NCBI RefSeq assembly: GCF_001687665.2
Contig: NZ_CP016543.2
Coordinates: 1,674,001 to 1,738,000, forward strand
Direction: 5' to 3'
Source of the DNA: Planococcus donghaensis
GTDB lineage: Bacteria > Bacillota > Bacilli > Bacillales_A > Planococcaceae
Length of the DNA: 64,000 bases
Shown here: piece by piece, positions 44,866 to 53,105 of the stretch
Layout: each line of letters begins with the position of its first letter
Numbering within the stretch: the first letter of the stretch is position 1
Program-made: the position numbers and the translations under genes
Notes under the pieces: model-generated
What the model saw: only the letters and a program-made list of their open reading frames with translations
What the model was told of the DNA's origin: nothing
Database searches by the model: none

Positions 44866-44909
44866 AAAAACAAGGCCATCACGAGGATAATGTGATGGCC
44901 TTGTTTTTT
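44865..44909. terminator. Bidirectional terminator after the SgrR-like gene
   Basis: AAACAAGGCCATCAC pairs with GTGATGGCCTTGTTT; both sides have A/T tracts. Confidence 0.9.
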
Positions 44910-45174
44910 AGAGAACAGTTAAGTTGACCGTTAAAATAGCATAAAGACTTAAGCTAAGTACATTAAACAGCACTAGGTTCAATTTCAAATCGCCTTTAAT
45001 GCCAATTAACGCTGCTCCTACCCCTAAAACACTCAACAAGCTTGGCAAATATAAATGAACACTTAACAAAAACTCAAGCGGTCCCTGGAACCATTGAATC
45101 GCTGCTAATGCTAGCGGTAGCAAGGTCAGGAGACAAATGCTTGCTGAAATGCACGAAAAGCATTTCTCATTCAT
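44908..45174 (-). CDS. Hypothetical three-helix membrane protein
   Basis: This 88-residue protein has three hydrophobic segments and an N-terminal CFSCISASIC stretch with three cysteines. ATG 45174 follows AAAGGTGG. I recognise no family. Its stop lies at the edge of the terminator shared with the convergent gene. Confidence 0.6.
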   Translation of the reverse strand: MNEKCFSCISASICLLTLLPLALAAIQWFQGPLEFLLSVHLYLPSLLSVLGVGAALIGIKGDLKLNLVLFNVLSLSLYAILTVNLTVL

Positions 45175-45518
45175 AAGAACACCACCTTTAACTGTTCATT
45201 CGCATTGCCATGGCACCGACAGTTGAAAACTTTTGTAGCTTGCTGATATAAATTGTGAATCCGTATACACTGGGTTGCTGGGAACTACTCGAAATCTATG
45301 CTTAAATACGAAATAACAATGAAAAGTTCTGGCTTTATTTTGTATAATAAGAAAAAGTCTTTCAACCTATATAAATGTCTTATTAAAAGAAAATTCAGTT
45401 ATTAACTATCACTATTAGACTACAACCATTCCTACAATTTGTAAACACAAAAATACTAATTTAATATTTTTTATGCGCACTTTCTAGAATGACTTTCCAA
45501 ACTTTTGTAAGTTTTGAA
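45175..45518. other. Intergenic stretch without recognised features
   Basis: About 344 AT-rich bases between two minus-strand genes. It must hold the promoter of the 88-aa gene; I see no hairpin, operator or small gene I can support. Confidence 0.5.
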
Positions 45519-45520
45519 CA

Positions 45521-45547
45521 AAAAAGAACCCTCAAGGGGTTCTAAAG
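45521..45547 (-). terminator. Terminator of the P1 peptidase gene
   Basis: AGAACCC pairs with GGGTTCT around CTCAAG; the minus strand continues TTTTTTG and the hairpin overlaps the gene's stop. Confidence 0.75.
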
Positions 45548-46603
45548 TGATAAGTTGAATTTTTCTAGCAACTCTTTTAAAGCAGGTCTACTATTGCCAT
45601 CACGTCCAACAACACTTTCTGCTGTGATCAAGGAATTTAACACCGCTTCTTCTGTAGCTTCTCCAACTGCTCTAAAAGCTTCATCAATATCTTCTTCGTG
45701 TATTGTTTCGATTGTTAAACCATGTTGCGGTTTGGTATGCGGGATTTTGTTAGCTGTTGAAAACCCGAGAACAATCTCTCCGCTGCCATTGGTAATAATT
45801 GAACCTGTTCGTGAAAGCCCGGTTACAGAACGTTTTAAAATCCGATTTAGTTGCCGTTCCGACACCGGTAAATCTGTAGCAACAACAACCATAACTGAAC
45901 CTTTGTCTTGTTCTTCAAGCGATTGTAAAATTTGTTTTTTAAGTTTTTTGCCGATAGGATTACCCTCAATCGTTAAGTCACTTAACATACCAAAGTTTGA
46001 TAGTACTAACACTCCTATTGTATAACATGCATGCGCTAGTTCGACCATTCGAGAAGCTGAACCTATTCCCCCTTTAAGTGAATAACACAACATGCCTCTC
46101 CCTGCGCCAACTGCTCCTTCTTCAAACTCTATATAAGTTTCGTCAAGCGCACGACGCACATGCTCTTCTTTAACAAAGCGACCTCGTACATCGTTTAAAA
46201 ACATATCATTGCATTCTCCAACTACTGGATTGACCGTTCCAGTGGTTCTTCCTATATCATTATTTTTTTCCAACATATAATCAATAACGGCATTGGCGGC
46301 TGTTCCAACGTTTAATGTATTCGTTAGCACAATAGGTGTCTCAATCACGCCGAGTTCAGCCATTTGTATAGTTCCCATCGTTTTTCCAAAACCGTTTATA
46401 ACATGACTCGAAGCAATTAATTTCTCATGAAACAAATCTCCTGGATGCGGCTTGATGGCAGTTACACCGGTTTGCATATCGCCTTTACTTAAAGTGACAT
46501 GTCCCACTGTCACACCTGCCACATCTGTTATTGCATTTAATGGTCCTGTCTGCATCGTGCCGATTGTTACATCGTAATCTCGAATTCGTTTTTGATTTTT
46601 CAA
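45542..46603 (-). CDS. P1-family peptidase (DmpA-like aminopeptidase)
   Basis: This 353-residue protein has the DmpA/P1 pattern: GPLNAITDVAGVTVGHVTL at the start, TNTLNVGTAANAV, GTVNPVVGECND, and KGSVMVVVATDLPVSE, whose Gly-Ser pair is the expected autocleavage and nucleophile site of these N-terminal-nucleophile enzymes. They release N-terminal residues from small peptides, sometimes D-amino acids or beta-peptides. Start TTG 46603 lies seven bases after GGAG. It is divergent from the TVP38 gene. Confidence 0.9.
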   Translation of the reverse strand: MKNQKRIRDYDVTIGTMQTGPLNAITDVAGVTVGHVTLSKGDMQTGVTAIKPHPGDLFHEKLIASSHVINGFGKTMGTIQMAELGVIETPIVLTNTLNVGTAANAVIDYMLEKNNDIGRTTGTVNPVVGECNDMFLNDVRGRFVKEEHVRRALDETYIEFEEGAVGAGRGMLCYSLKGGIGSASRMVELAHACYTIGVLVLSNFGMLSDLTIEGNPIGKKLKKQILQSLEEQDKGSVMVVVATDLPVSERQLNRILKRSVTGLSRTGSIITNGSGEIVLGFSTANKIPHTKPQHGLTIETIHEEDIDEAFRAVGEATEEAVLNSLITAESVVGRDGNSRPALKELLEKFNLSL

Positions 46604-46666
46604 ATCCCCACTCCTTGTCTGATGTCTTCAAATCCATTATGTAAAAGTTCTTATCTCTATCATACA

Positions 46667-46700
46667 ACTAGCAAACTATTGGATGAAGAGTTTGCTAGTT
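46667..46700. repeat. 12-bp perfect inverted repeat upstream of the TVP38 gene
   Basis: AACTAGCAAACT and AGTTTGCTAGTT are exact complements around a 10-base loop, between the divergent start sites. It may be an operator or a leader hairpin. Confidence 0.6.
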
Positions 46701-46783
46701 ATTCTGTGAATCAATCAGTTTACCTTACTCTCAATCAACATGGTAAAATCAATTTTAGATTAACAGAAACGGAGGCCACGTTT

Positions 46784-47332
46784 ATCGATACTGTTCTTTT
46801 TATAGTTGAAATTTGCATTCTTCTACTAGTCAATTTAGCGGTAAGCGCGGTTGGCTTTGTACCAAGTATTTTAATAACTACTGTAAACATTCAGTTTTTT
46901 GGTCTTTACGGCGGTGCTTTTCTAACCTTTGTTGGGGAAATAGTAGGTGCTTTACTTGGGTTTTATTTGTATCGCTTTGGCTTTTCTAAAGTTGATCCAA
47001 AATGGTTGCAGCACCGGTTTTGGTTGAAACTCCAACAACAATCTACAAAACAAGTGTTTGGCGTGGTAATTTTGCTTCGACTTCTCCCTTTTATGCCATC
47101 AGGACTCGTTACCGCTGGTGCAGCACTAACACGCATAAACGGTAAGATGTTTTGGTTAGCTAGTTCTATTGGCAAAGTTCCAGCTGTCCTGTTAGAATTA
47201 GCCGCAGTTTACGGTTTCACACTGCTAGCTCCTAAAAGCGTTCAGTATGCGCTGTTTGGCTTTGTGCTATTAGTATCAGTAATGCTCTGGATAAAGTCGA
47301 AAAAGCAGAAAGAAGCCCCTTCAATTCGCTGA
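46784..47332 (+). CDS. TVP38/TMEM64 (DedA-superfamily) membrane protein, probable ATC start
   Basis: The protein has five or six hydrophobic segments with FVPSILITTVNIQFFGL, GEIVGALLGFYLYRFGF and LLPFMPSGLVTAGAALTRI, the SNARE-associated/VTT pattern. These proteins affect membrane lipid distribution. A longer frame opens at 46592 with a site-less TTG that lies in the start of the divergent gene. The only good ribosome site is GGAGG (46771-46775), eight bases before ATC 46784, which fits the usual N-terminus. The protein is then 182 residues. The start is not certain. Confidence 0.7.
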   Translation: MDTVLFIVEICILLLVNLAVSAVGFVPSILITTVNIQFFGLYGGAFLTFVGEIVGALLGFYLYRFGFSKVDPKWLQHRFWLKLQQQSTKQVFGVVILLRLLPFMPSGLVTAGAALTRINGKMFWLASSIGKVPAVLLELAAVYGFTLLAPKSVQYALFGFVLLVSVMLWIKSKKQKEAPSIR

Positions 47333-47350
47333 TTGAAGGGGTTTCTTTCT
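47310..47350. terminator. Bidirectional terminator between TVP38 and guaC
   Basis: GAAGCCCCTTCAAT and ATTGAAGGGGTTTC form a long stem overlapping the end of the TVP38 gene. Confidence 0.85.
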
Positions 47351-48334
47351 TTAATATACTTTATCACCATTGAAAATTGAGTTTTTAACAATGACATAAT
47401 CTACATTCCGAATTGCTAGCAATTGATCTCCACCTGCATACGAAATAGCCGATTGAAGATCTTGTTCCATTTCTACTAACGTATCTTTTAATGACCCTTT
47501 GTACTCTACATACATTTTCTTGCCTTCAACGTTTTTCTTTTCACCTTTTTGGAACTCCGAAGCCGATCCAAAATATTCTTTTAACAACTTGCCATCCTGT
47601 TCAATCGTTTGACCCGGTGATTCTTCGTGTCCTGCAAAAAGCGATCCAATCATAACCATCGATGCTCCAAAACGTACCGATTTCGCAATGTCGCCGTGGG
47701 TACGAATTCCGCCATCCGCAATGATGGGCTTGCTTGCAGCTTTTGCACACCATCGAAGTGCTGCTAATTGCCAACCGCCTGTACCAAAGCCTGTTTTAAT
47801 CTTTGTAATGCAAACTTTGCCTGGTCCAATACCAACTTTTGTAGCGTCTGCTCCCGCATGCTCAAGTTCACGCACAGCTTCAGGCGTACCTACATTTCCA
47901 GCGATCAAAAAGCTGTCTGGCACTAATTTTTTTATATGTTTGATCATGTTGATTACAGCGTTCGAGTGTCCGTGAGCCACATCAATCGTCATATATTCAG
48001 GAGTAATTTTTTCATCTGCTAATTGTTGAACAAATTCATATTCTTCTGGTTTTACACCAACGCTAATCGACGCATAGAGCCCACGTTGTTGCATATCTTT
48101 TATAAAACCAATTCGTTTTTCAGGTTCGAATCGATGCATAATATAAAAATAATTATTCTCGGCTAAATAGCCTGCAAGCTTTTCGTCCACAATTGTCTGC
48201 ATATTTGCAGGAACAACCGGCAACTTAAAAGTGCGGCCCCCAAATTCAATTGACGTATCGCATTCTGAACGGCTATTTACTACCGCTTTTGCAGGAACTA
48301 GTTGAATATCCTCGTAATCAAATACATTTTCCAT
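47351..48334 (-). CDS. guaC: GMP reductase
   Basis: The 327-residue IMPDH/GMPR-barrel protein has the catalytic Cys in [11 protein letters not shown] (about 174), the phosphate loop [16 protein letters not shown] and the long [18 protein letters not shown] segment characteristic of Bacillota GuaC. It reduces GMP to IMP with NADPH, balancing guanine and adenine pools. ATG 48334 follows AGGGGTG. A PurBox-like inverted pair upstream indicates PurR control. Confidence 0.95.
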   Translation of the reverse strand: MENVFDYEDIQLVPAKAVVNSRSECDTSIEFGGRTFKLPVVPANMQTIVDEKLAGYLAENNYFYIMHRFEPEKRIGFIKDMQQRGLYASISVGVKPEEYEFVQQLADEKITPEYMTIDVAHGHSNAVINMIKHIKKLVPDSFLIAGNVGTPEAVRELEHAGADATKVGIGPGKVCITKIKTGFGTGGWQLAALRWCAKAASKPIIADGGIRTHGDIAKSVRFGASMVMIGSLFAGHEESPGQTIEQDGKLLKEYFGSASEFQKGEKKNVEGKKMYVEYKGSLKDTLVEMEQDLQSAISYAGGDQLLAIRNVDYVIVKNSIFNGDKVY

Positions 48335-48349
48335 TAATTACACCCCTAT

Positions 48350-48388
48350 AACCGAATGATATATTTAAATAGCTTAAAAATGTTCGTC
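48350..48388 (-). promoter_or_regulatory. PurBox-type operator upstream of guaC
   Basis: On the minus strand, CGAAC (48382-48386) and, 25 bases on, the inverted TTCGG (48352-48356) repeat the PurBox core CGAA...TTCG. The spacing equals what I recall for the B. subtilis purE operator. Confidence 0.6.
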
Positions 48389-48453
48389 CATATGATAATG
48401 TACTTGATTTTGATAGCGATGTCAAAGAACTAAAATAATTTTTCCGTTTAGTT

Positions 48454-49971
48454 TCAAAATTCACCCGGATATTCTTTACTAAGCTTCTCTACCAAATGCA
48501 TTCTTACATACGGGTTATACAGCCATTCTTCTAATAATCGTTTATACCCTGCGAGTTTATTGGCAGAATTTACTTGTTCGTATCCCAACAAAATACCTTC
48601 TTCGTAATAATAAAACTCACTTGTTTTAGCTATTGTTTCTGCTCTTTGCACTGTTTCGTATGACAACTCTGGGTCAACAAGAAGGTATACTTCTGCTAAC
48701 AATAATAAATCGTCAACTAGAAATTCTTCCTGGCCCATTTCAATCTTGTTTTTCAGCACATCAACTGCAGCATCAACTTTTTTTTGAGCAAGCATTATGT
48801 CTACTAACAACCAGTCAGCCGCATCTATATCATAAATGTCTCCAGATTCTCGAATGTTTTCAACCGTTTTTAAAGCGGAGTTGTAATTTTTCATTTCTAC
48901 TTGTTGATATCCCAAGTCAACCCAATCTGCTATTTGTTGCTGATTGGCTAATAATTTTCCAAGAAAAATTTCTTCATATTCTTCTATATCCATATTAATC
49001 GTTTTTTCTAAGTTTTTATAAAATCCACCAATTGATTGTGACTTTAATAATTCAGGAATAATCTCTTCACCATGCGCATCGACTATCGATTCCACCGCCA
49101 AAAAACTTTGTGCATAAGGATCATATGTATCTGTAGCTGCCTGATCATAATCCTCTTGACTATCGAGGTCGTGAAAATCAATTGTCTCTAGATTTTCTAA
49201 GTCATACCACATGCTTGATTCACCAGCGAAATATTCAGCAACACCTTCTTCAAACCAGGAAGGAATTCGTGTTATTGACAACAAATGCTGATTGGAAAAA
49301 AGATGGCTTTGGTAATGTGAGTATTCGTGTACTAAGATTAGTTCCCAATTCTCATCTGTTGGAACTAAGTGGATTCTTTTATTGCCTAAATCGTAATACC
49401 CTGCAACTTCTTCTGAACCATAACCCGATTCTAGTGAAGCATAATTTTCGTGAAACTCGATCGTTAAGCCACCCTCATCTCGAGTACCAAGAGTCGAATT
49501 AAACTGCTCTCGTTCTAACTGCAATACCGCATCCATTTTTTCAATCTCATCTTTATTGCTTTCTGGATAAAAGTAAGTCACCCCATTTTTTTCGGTCTTT
49601 AACAGAGCCGCTTGGGAAGGAACATCAAATATTCGTGATGCGAACGCCCTAATTTTTTTATCAGCACTTTGACTTTCATCACCCGTTGTATACACCGCAA
49701 ATGAATTAATAAGGCCAATCGTAGTTACGACAAGTCCCAGTAAGATAGAAAAAGTCATTAAGCCGGCTGCTTCAGTTACAGAAGTAAGTTTCATCAACTC
49801 CAACTTTCCTTTTACTACGCCCACAATACTGGCGATAAAAAGAAACGTACAGACCACGAGGAATACCCCTGAAATTACTATTCCTCCAAGCAACCCTTGA
49901 TTAAACACGAGGAAAAACGCCATATACGAACAGATCACTAGTAAAATAAATTGGTTCAATAACTTTTTCAT
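48454..49971 (-). CDS. Membrane-bound zinc metallopeptidase (peptidase MA/gluzincin-like)
   Basis: This 505-residue protein has three N-terminal membrane helices (about 4-27, 30-52, 68-90), then an external domain with HEYSH (HExxH) and a downstream EEGVAEYFAGE third ligand, the gluzincin arrangement of the MA family. The C-terminal 150 residues are helical repeats of TPR type (SEFYYYEEGILLGYEQ and so on). It probably cleaves envelope or secreted proteins. ATG 49971 follows GGAGG. Confidence 0.82.
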   Translation of the reverse strand: MKKLLNQFILLVICSYMAFFLVFNQGLLGGIVISGVFLVVCTFLFIASIVGVVKGKLELMKLTSVTEAAGLMTFSILLGLVVTTIGLINSFAVYTTGDESQSADKKIRAFASRIFDVPSQAALLKTEKNGVTYFYPESNKDEIEKMDAVLQLEREQFNSTLGTRDEGGLTIEFHENYASLESGYGSEEVAGYYDLGNKRIHLVPTDENWELILVHEYSHYQSHLFSNQHLLSITRIPSWFEEGVAEYFAGESSMWYDLENLETIDFHDLDSQEDYDQAATDTYDPYAQSFLAVESIVDAHGEEIIPELLKSQSIGGFYKNLEKTINMDIEEYEEIFLGKLLANQQQIADWVDLGYQQVEMKNYNSALKTVENIRESGDIYDIDAADWLLVDIMLAQKKVDAAVDVLKNKIEMGQEEFLVDDLLLLAEVYLLVDPELSYETVQRAETIAKTSEFYYYEEGILLGYEQVNSANKLAGYKRLLEEWLYNPYVRMHLVEKLSKEYPGEF

Positions 49972-50111
49972 TGCGGCCTCCGGTAATTTTTCTATATAGG
50001 GACTTGGCTTACTTTAGTTAGATAAGCCCCCAATCTTTTCTATATATTAACAGTTATAAAAATGAATAAATAGTCTTACTTTACTGAATTCAATACTATT
50101 TTTTTAGACAT

Positions 50112-50142
50112 AAAAAAACTGACCGTATAATGCGGTCAGTTA
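50112..50142 (-). terminator. Terminator of the sigma/anti-sigma operon
   Basis: AACTGACCG pairs with CGGTCAGTT, with a minus-strand run of T, overlapping the stop. Confidence 0.85.
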
Positions 50143-50859
50143 AATTTCGGAACTTAATACAATTTGACCTTCAGGTAACTCATTTCCTGTTTTAGGTTCA
50201 AGTGTAATGGCAATCGTATCCCATTCTTTTGAAGTCGTTTCTAGTTGGTAATAACTTGCACCTTCTCCGTTTGGATTGGGTGAAAATGCACCTGCTGGTA
50301 TTGGCTTTCCATCTTTGATCAGCCATACTTGGTAAACTTGACTAGCTTCTAATTCAGCTAATTGATCTGCTTGGACAACTAGATTTAACAATCCTTCTTC
50401 TTCAATCATCGCTGCTGTTGCAGTGCCTGTAAATGCTTCGTTTGGCTGAAGTTCAATAGATTGAATAGCAGTTTCAGTTCCTGCAGGTTGATCTGACAGC
50501 TGGTAAAAGGCATAGCCGTTACCTAAGAGTGACATTAACAACACAGCTGCAAGAAGCGGTTTCCAAACATTTTCTTTACGTCTCTTTTTATGGATAGGTA
50601 TTGGAGACATTGCTGGTTTCAATGCTTTGGGCTGGTCGTTTTGTTCTACTGTTTCATCAAATACATTCGATAAAATACGTGCTTTCATATCTGTTGGTGG
50701 TTCCACCGGATCTGCAAGATAAGGGAGCTGACCAGTTGCTTCTACTATTTCCTGGCATTCCGAGCACGTCATTAAATGTTGCTCAAATTCCTTGTTTTCT
50801 TTTTCTGATAATGTTCCATTCAAGTAATCTACTAAATAATCACAATCTATATTAGTCAT
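50140..50859 (-). CDS. Anti-sigma factor, zinc-finger and RskA-type domains
   Basis: This 239-residue protein has the anti-sigma zinc motif Hx3Cx2C (HLMTCSEC, about 28-35), a membrane helix (KPLLAAVLLMSLLGNGYAFY, near residue 95-115) and an external RskA-like C-domain with VYQVWLIKDGKPIPAG. It should hold the ECF sigma factor inactive until an envelope signal acts. ATG 50859 follows GGGGG by seven bases and overlaps the end of the sigma gene by eight bases. Confidence 0.9.
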   Translation of the reverse strand: MTNIDCDYLVDYLNGTLSEKENKEFEQHLMTCSECQEIVEATGQLPYLADPVEPPTDMKARILSNVFDETVEQNDQPKALKPAMSPIPIHKKRRKENVWKPLLAAVLLMSLLGNGYAFYQLSDQPAGTETAIQSIELQPNEAFTGTATAAMIEEEGLLNLVVQADQLAELEASQVYQVWLIKDGKPIPAGAFSPNPNGEGASYYQLETTSKEWDTIAITLEPKTGNELPEGQIVLSSEI

Positions 50860-51418
50860 CGTAAGCCCCCCTTTCCTGCAACCCATGCAGTGATATTTTT
50901 AATTTTTTTAACGCTAATCGTATTCGACTCTTAACAGTTCCCAGTGGAATATCACACATATCTGCGATTGTTTCATGTGTATGTCCTTTAAAGTAAAACA
51001 AATCAATCATTTTTTGTTGTTCTGCAGATAAATGCTGAACGGCCATTTCAATCTGCGTTTTCTTTTCTTGCCAAACTACTTGTTCTACCACTGGCTCATC
51101 ATTGCTGACCATTTGACTGGCCTCTTCAATCGGTACAGTAGGCTTTTTTTGTTTTCGGATCAAATCGATGGCTGTATTTTGCGCCATTCGGAATAGCCAC
51201 GAAGAAAATTTTCCTTTGCTTTCGTCGTAAACCCCTTTACCACGCCAAATCTTGATAAACACTTCTTGTAATACCTCTTCAGCCAATCCTCGATCTTCGA
51301 GCATTTTATAAAGAAAAGAGAAAAGGATTTTTTCGTAGCGGTCGTATAATTCTTCAAGTGCGGCTTTATCTTGTTCACTAACGCGCAAATACAAACTTGT
51401 ATCGGTACTCTTTTCCAT
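50852..51418 (-). CDS. ECF RNA-polymerase sigma factor
   Basis: This 188-residue protein has sigma region 2 (ALEELYDRYEKILFSFLYKM and KGKFSSWLFRMAQNTAIDLIRK) and region 4 (LSAEQQKMIDLFYFKGHTHETIADMCDIPLGTVKSRIRLALKKL). ATG 51418 follows AAGGAG. Pairing with an RskA-type anti-sigma suggests the SigK/RpoE-like ECF class. Its regulon cannot be read here. Confidence 0.93.
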   Translation of the reverse strand: MEKSTDTSLYLRVSEQDKAALEELYDRYEKILFSFLYKMLEDRGLAEEVLQEVFIKIWRGKGVYDESKGKFSSWLFRMAQNTAIDLIRKQKKPTVPIEEASQMVSNDEPVVEQVVWQEKKTQIEMAVQHLSAEQQKMIDLFYFKGHTHETIADMCDIPLGTVKSRIRLALKKLKISLHGLQERGAYDD

Positions 51419-51727
51419 CCCCTGTCTCCTTTTTTACTTATTTCGTATTACTACCTTACTATACTTCCCGCTACAGGAAAATCTTTTCTTTTCCATAGTC
51501 TCTTTTATAAAAAAAGTTCAAGAAATATTTTACCCTTTTTTTATTTCTCTTACTTATAATACGTAAGAAACGGGGAATTAGTTCACTTTTTATCTAAATC
51601 CGACGATATTTTCTAAAGCAAGCTAGTTTATTAAAATTTTTTAGGATGAATTCTATTCCCATTCTTATAGTCTGATTTTTCACAAATATAGAACCAATAG
51701 CCATTGGACTATTGGTTCTTGTTCAAG
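51419..51727. other. Gap between the sigma factor and Hsp20 genes
   Basis: The 309 bases hold the sigma-operon promoter region and, at 51690-51721, the Hsp20 terminator. No small gene or other operator is supported. Confidence 0.5.
51690..51721 (-). terminator. Terminator of the Hsp20 gene
   Basis: AACCAATAG pairs with CTATTGGTT; the T tract on the minus strand is short. Confidence 0.7.
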
Positions 51728-52159
51728 CTATTCGATTAAAATTTGATGGCCATCGTCTTTGTTTTTATCCTCTTTTGATTTAGGAACTTTCAACATTAAT
51801 ACCCCGTCATTGAATGAACCAGATATCTCACTTTGTTCCACTTCACCAATGTAGAAACTACGTTTGAAAGAACCATAGGAACGTTCTTTTCGAATGTAAT
51901 GGCCATCGTTTTCTGTTACTTCTTTATTTTCTTCTTTTTTACCTTGTAGTTGTAGATAACCATTTTTGTATTCTACGGAAATGTCTTCTTTTTTAAATCC
52001 AGGCACATCAACTTCCACTTTATAATGATCATCAGCGTCTTTAATGTCTACTTGTGGGTAATTTGCTTCTTTAAAAAATCGATCAAACATATCCAATTCA
52101 AAGTTGTTTTCAAAAAGGCTCGGGAAAAAATCTTCTTGTCTTCTTGGCAAAAGTCTCAT
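51728..52159 (-). CDS. Hsp20/alpha-crystallin small heat-shock protein
   Basis: The 143-residue protein has the alpha-crystallin domain, from PQVDIKDADDHYKVEVDVPGF to SGSFNDGVLMLKVPK, and a short C-terminal IxI-like ILIE tail. It is an ATP-independent holdase. ATG 52159 follows AAAGGAG. A possible SigB-like promoter lies 40-70 bases upstream. Confidence 0.93.
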   Translation of the reverse strand: MRLLPRRQEDFFPSLFENNFELDMFDRFFKEANYPQVDIKDADDHYKVEVDVPGFKKEDISVEYKNGYLQLQGKKEENKEVTENDGHYIRKERSYGSFKRSFYIGEVEQSEISGSFNDGVLMLKVPKSKEDKNKDDGHQILIE

Positions 52160-52205
52160 TTTAAAGCTCTCCTTTCAAGTATTTGCTAGACAAAATCTCC
52201 CTGAA

Positions 52206-52231
52206 CTTCCCTACAACTATTTTGCTTTAAC
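52206..52231 (-). promoter_or_regulatory. Possible SigB-type promoter of the Hsp20 gene
   Basis: On the minus strand, GTTAAA, 14 bases, then GGGAAG resemble the SigB consensus GTTTAA-N14-GGGWAW. There is no CIRCE or clear CtsR site. Weak by itself. Confidence 0.3.
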
Positions 52232-52415
52232 TACAACAATGAACTTTCCAGTAAATCATGCACCCCTTTCTTACTAGCTATTTTTTCCCCTTTTTTATAA
52301 TGCTCTATTCATTAATAATTATAAAAAATAAGGTTTTATTGTCAAATGAAAAAGATTGAATTTGCTGTTAATTCAATAAAATTATTTACTTCTTTAGTAA
52401 AGCTCTATGTTCATT

Positions 52416-53009
52416 TCAGCCCGGATTACAACATTCAATTGTTAAAAACAGTCCGCCGTAATAAGGCGTCACTTTCTCAATAATTAAACCTGATTGTTTT
52501 AACGTATGAAGAGTATTTCTATTCAAATGACAGCCATCACATACTTTTTTCCATACGGGTGTCAGTGCATCTTGCGTTTTCCCCACCATTTTTTGATCCA
52601 CTTTCACATGTTCAAACAGTAGAATTTTAGCTCCGGGTTTACTAGTACGCCGAATTTCTTCTAGAGCTTTCTCTGGCTCTGGGATTGTACAAAACACCAA
52701 CGTTGCTACAACGGTGTCAAAACTATCGTTTGGAAATGAAAGTTGTTCCGCCTTTTCCTGATACGTATAAATAGTTGTTCTTGATTTTTTGATTCTTTTT
52801 TTTGCATGTTTACTCATTTCTGGGTTTGGTTCGATTGCATCTACTCGTTCTACATTCGTGTAATAGCGAAAGTTTGCTCCTGTTCCGTAACCAATTTCCA
52901 AAACCCGCCCTTCGGCTTTTCGAACAAGATTTGCTCGAATTTTTTCAAAACGTGTTTTTTCCAATGGTTTCATCGCTATATCATATAATGAAGAAAACAA
53001 TTTAGTCAC
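52416..53009 (-). CDS. Class I SAM methyltransferase, METTL7-like
   Basis: The 197-residue protein has SAM motif I VLEIGYGTGANF, acidic IEPNPEM, and motif IV-V. The C-terminal DALTPVWKKVCDGCHLNRNTL resembles the DPAWHLLFDGCNLTRE segment of animal METTL7 thiol methyltransferases. A similar role on small thiols or lipids is possible but untested; 'UbiE-like' would be the cautious name. Start GTG 53009 follows GGAGG by ten bases. Confidence 0.82.
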   Translation of the reverse strand: MTKLFSSLYDIAMKPLEKTRFEKIRANLVRKAEGRVLEIGYGTGANFRYYTNVERVDAIEPNPEMSKHAKKRIKKSRTTIYTYQEKAEQLSFPNDSFDTVVATLVFCTIPEPEKALEEIRRTSKPGAKILLFEHVKVDQKMVGKTQDALTPVWKKVCDGCHLNRNTLHTLKQSGLIIEKVTPYYGGLFLTIECCNPG

Positions 53010-53066
53010 TCGAATTCAACCTCCAATTATTCGCTATTGGGCGAACTAAATTATAGTAGTTAAAAT

Positions 53067-53101
53067 AACCGACAACCTCAATTATGAGGTTGTCGGTTTA
53101 A
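53067..53101 (-). terminator. Hairpin terminator of the ALDH gene
   Basis: AACCGACAACCTC pairs with GAGGTTGTCGGTT; the T tail is mixed with A. Confidence 0.7.
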
Positions 53102-53105
53102 CTGT

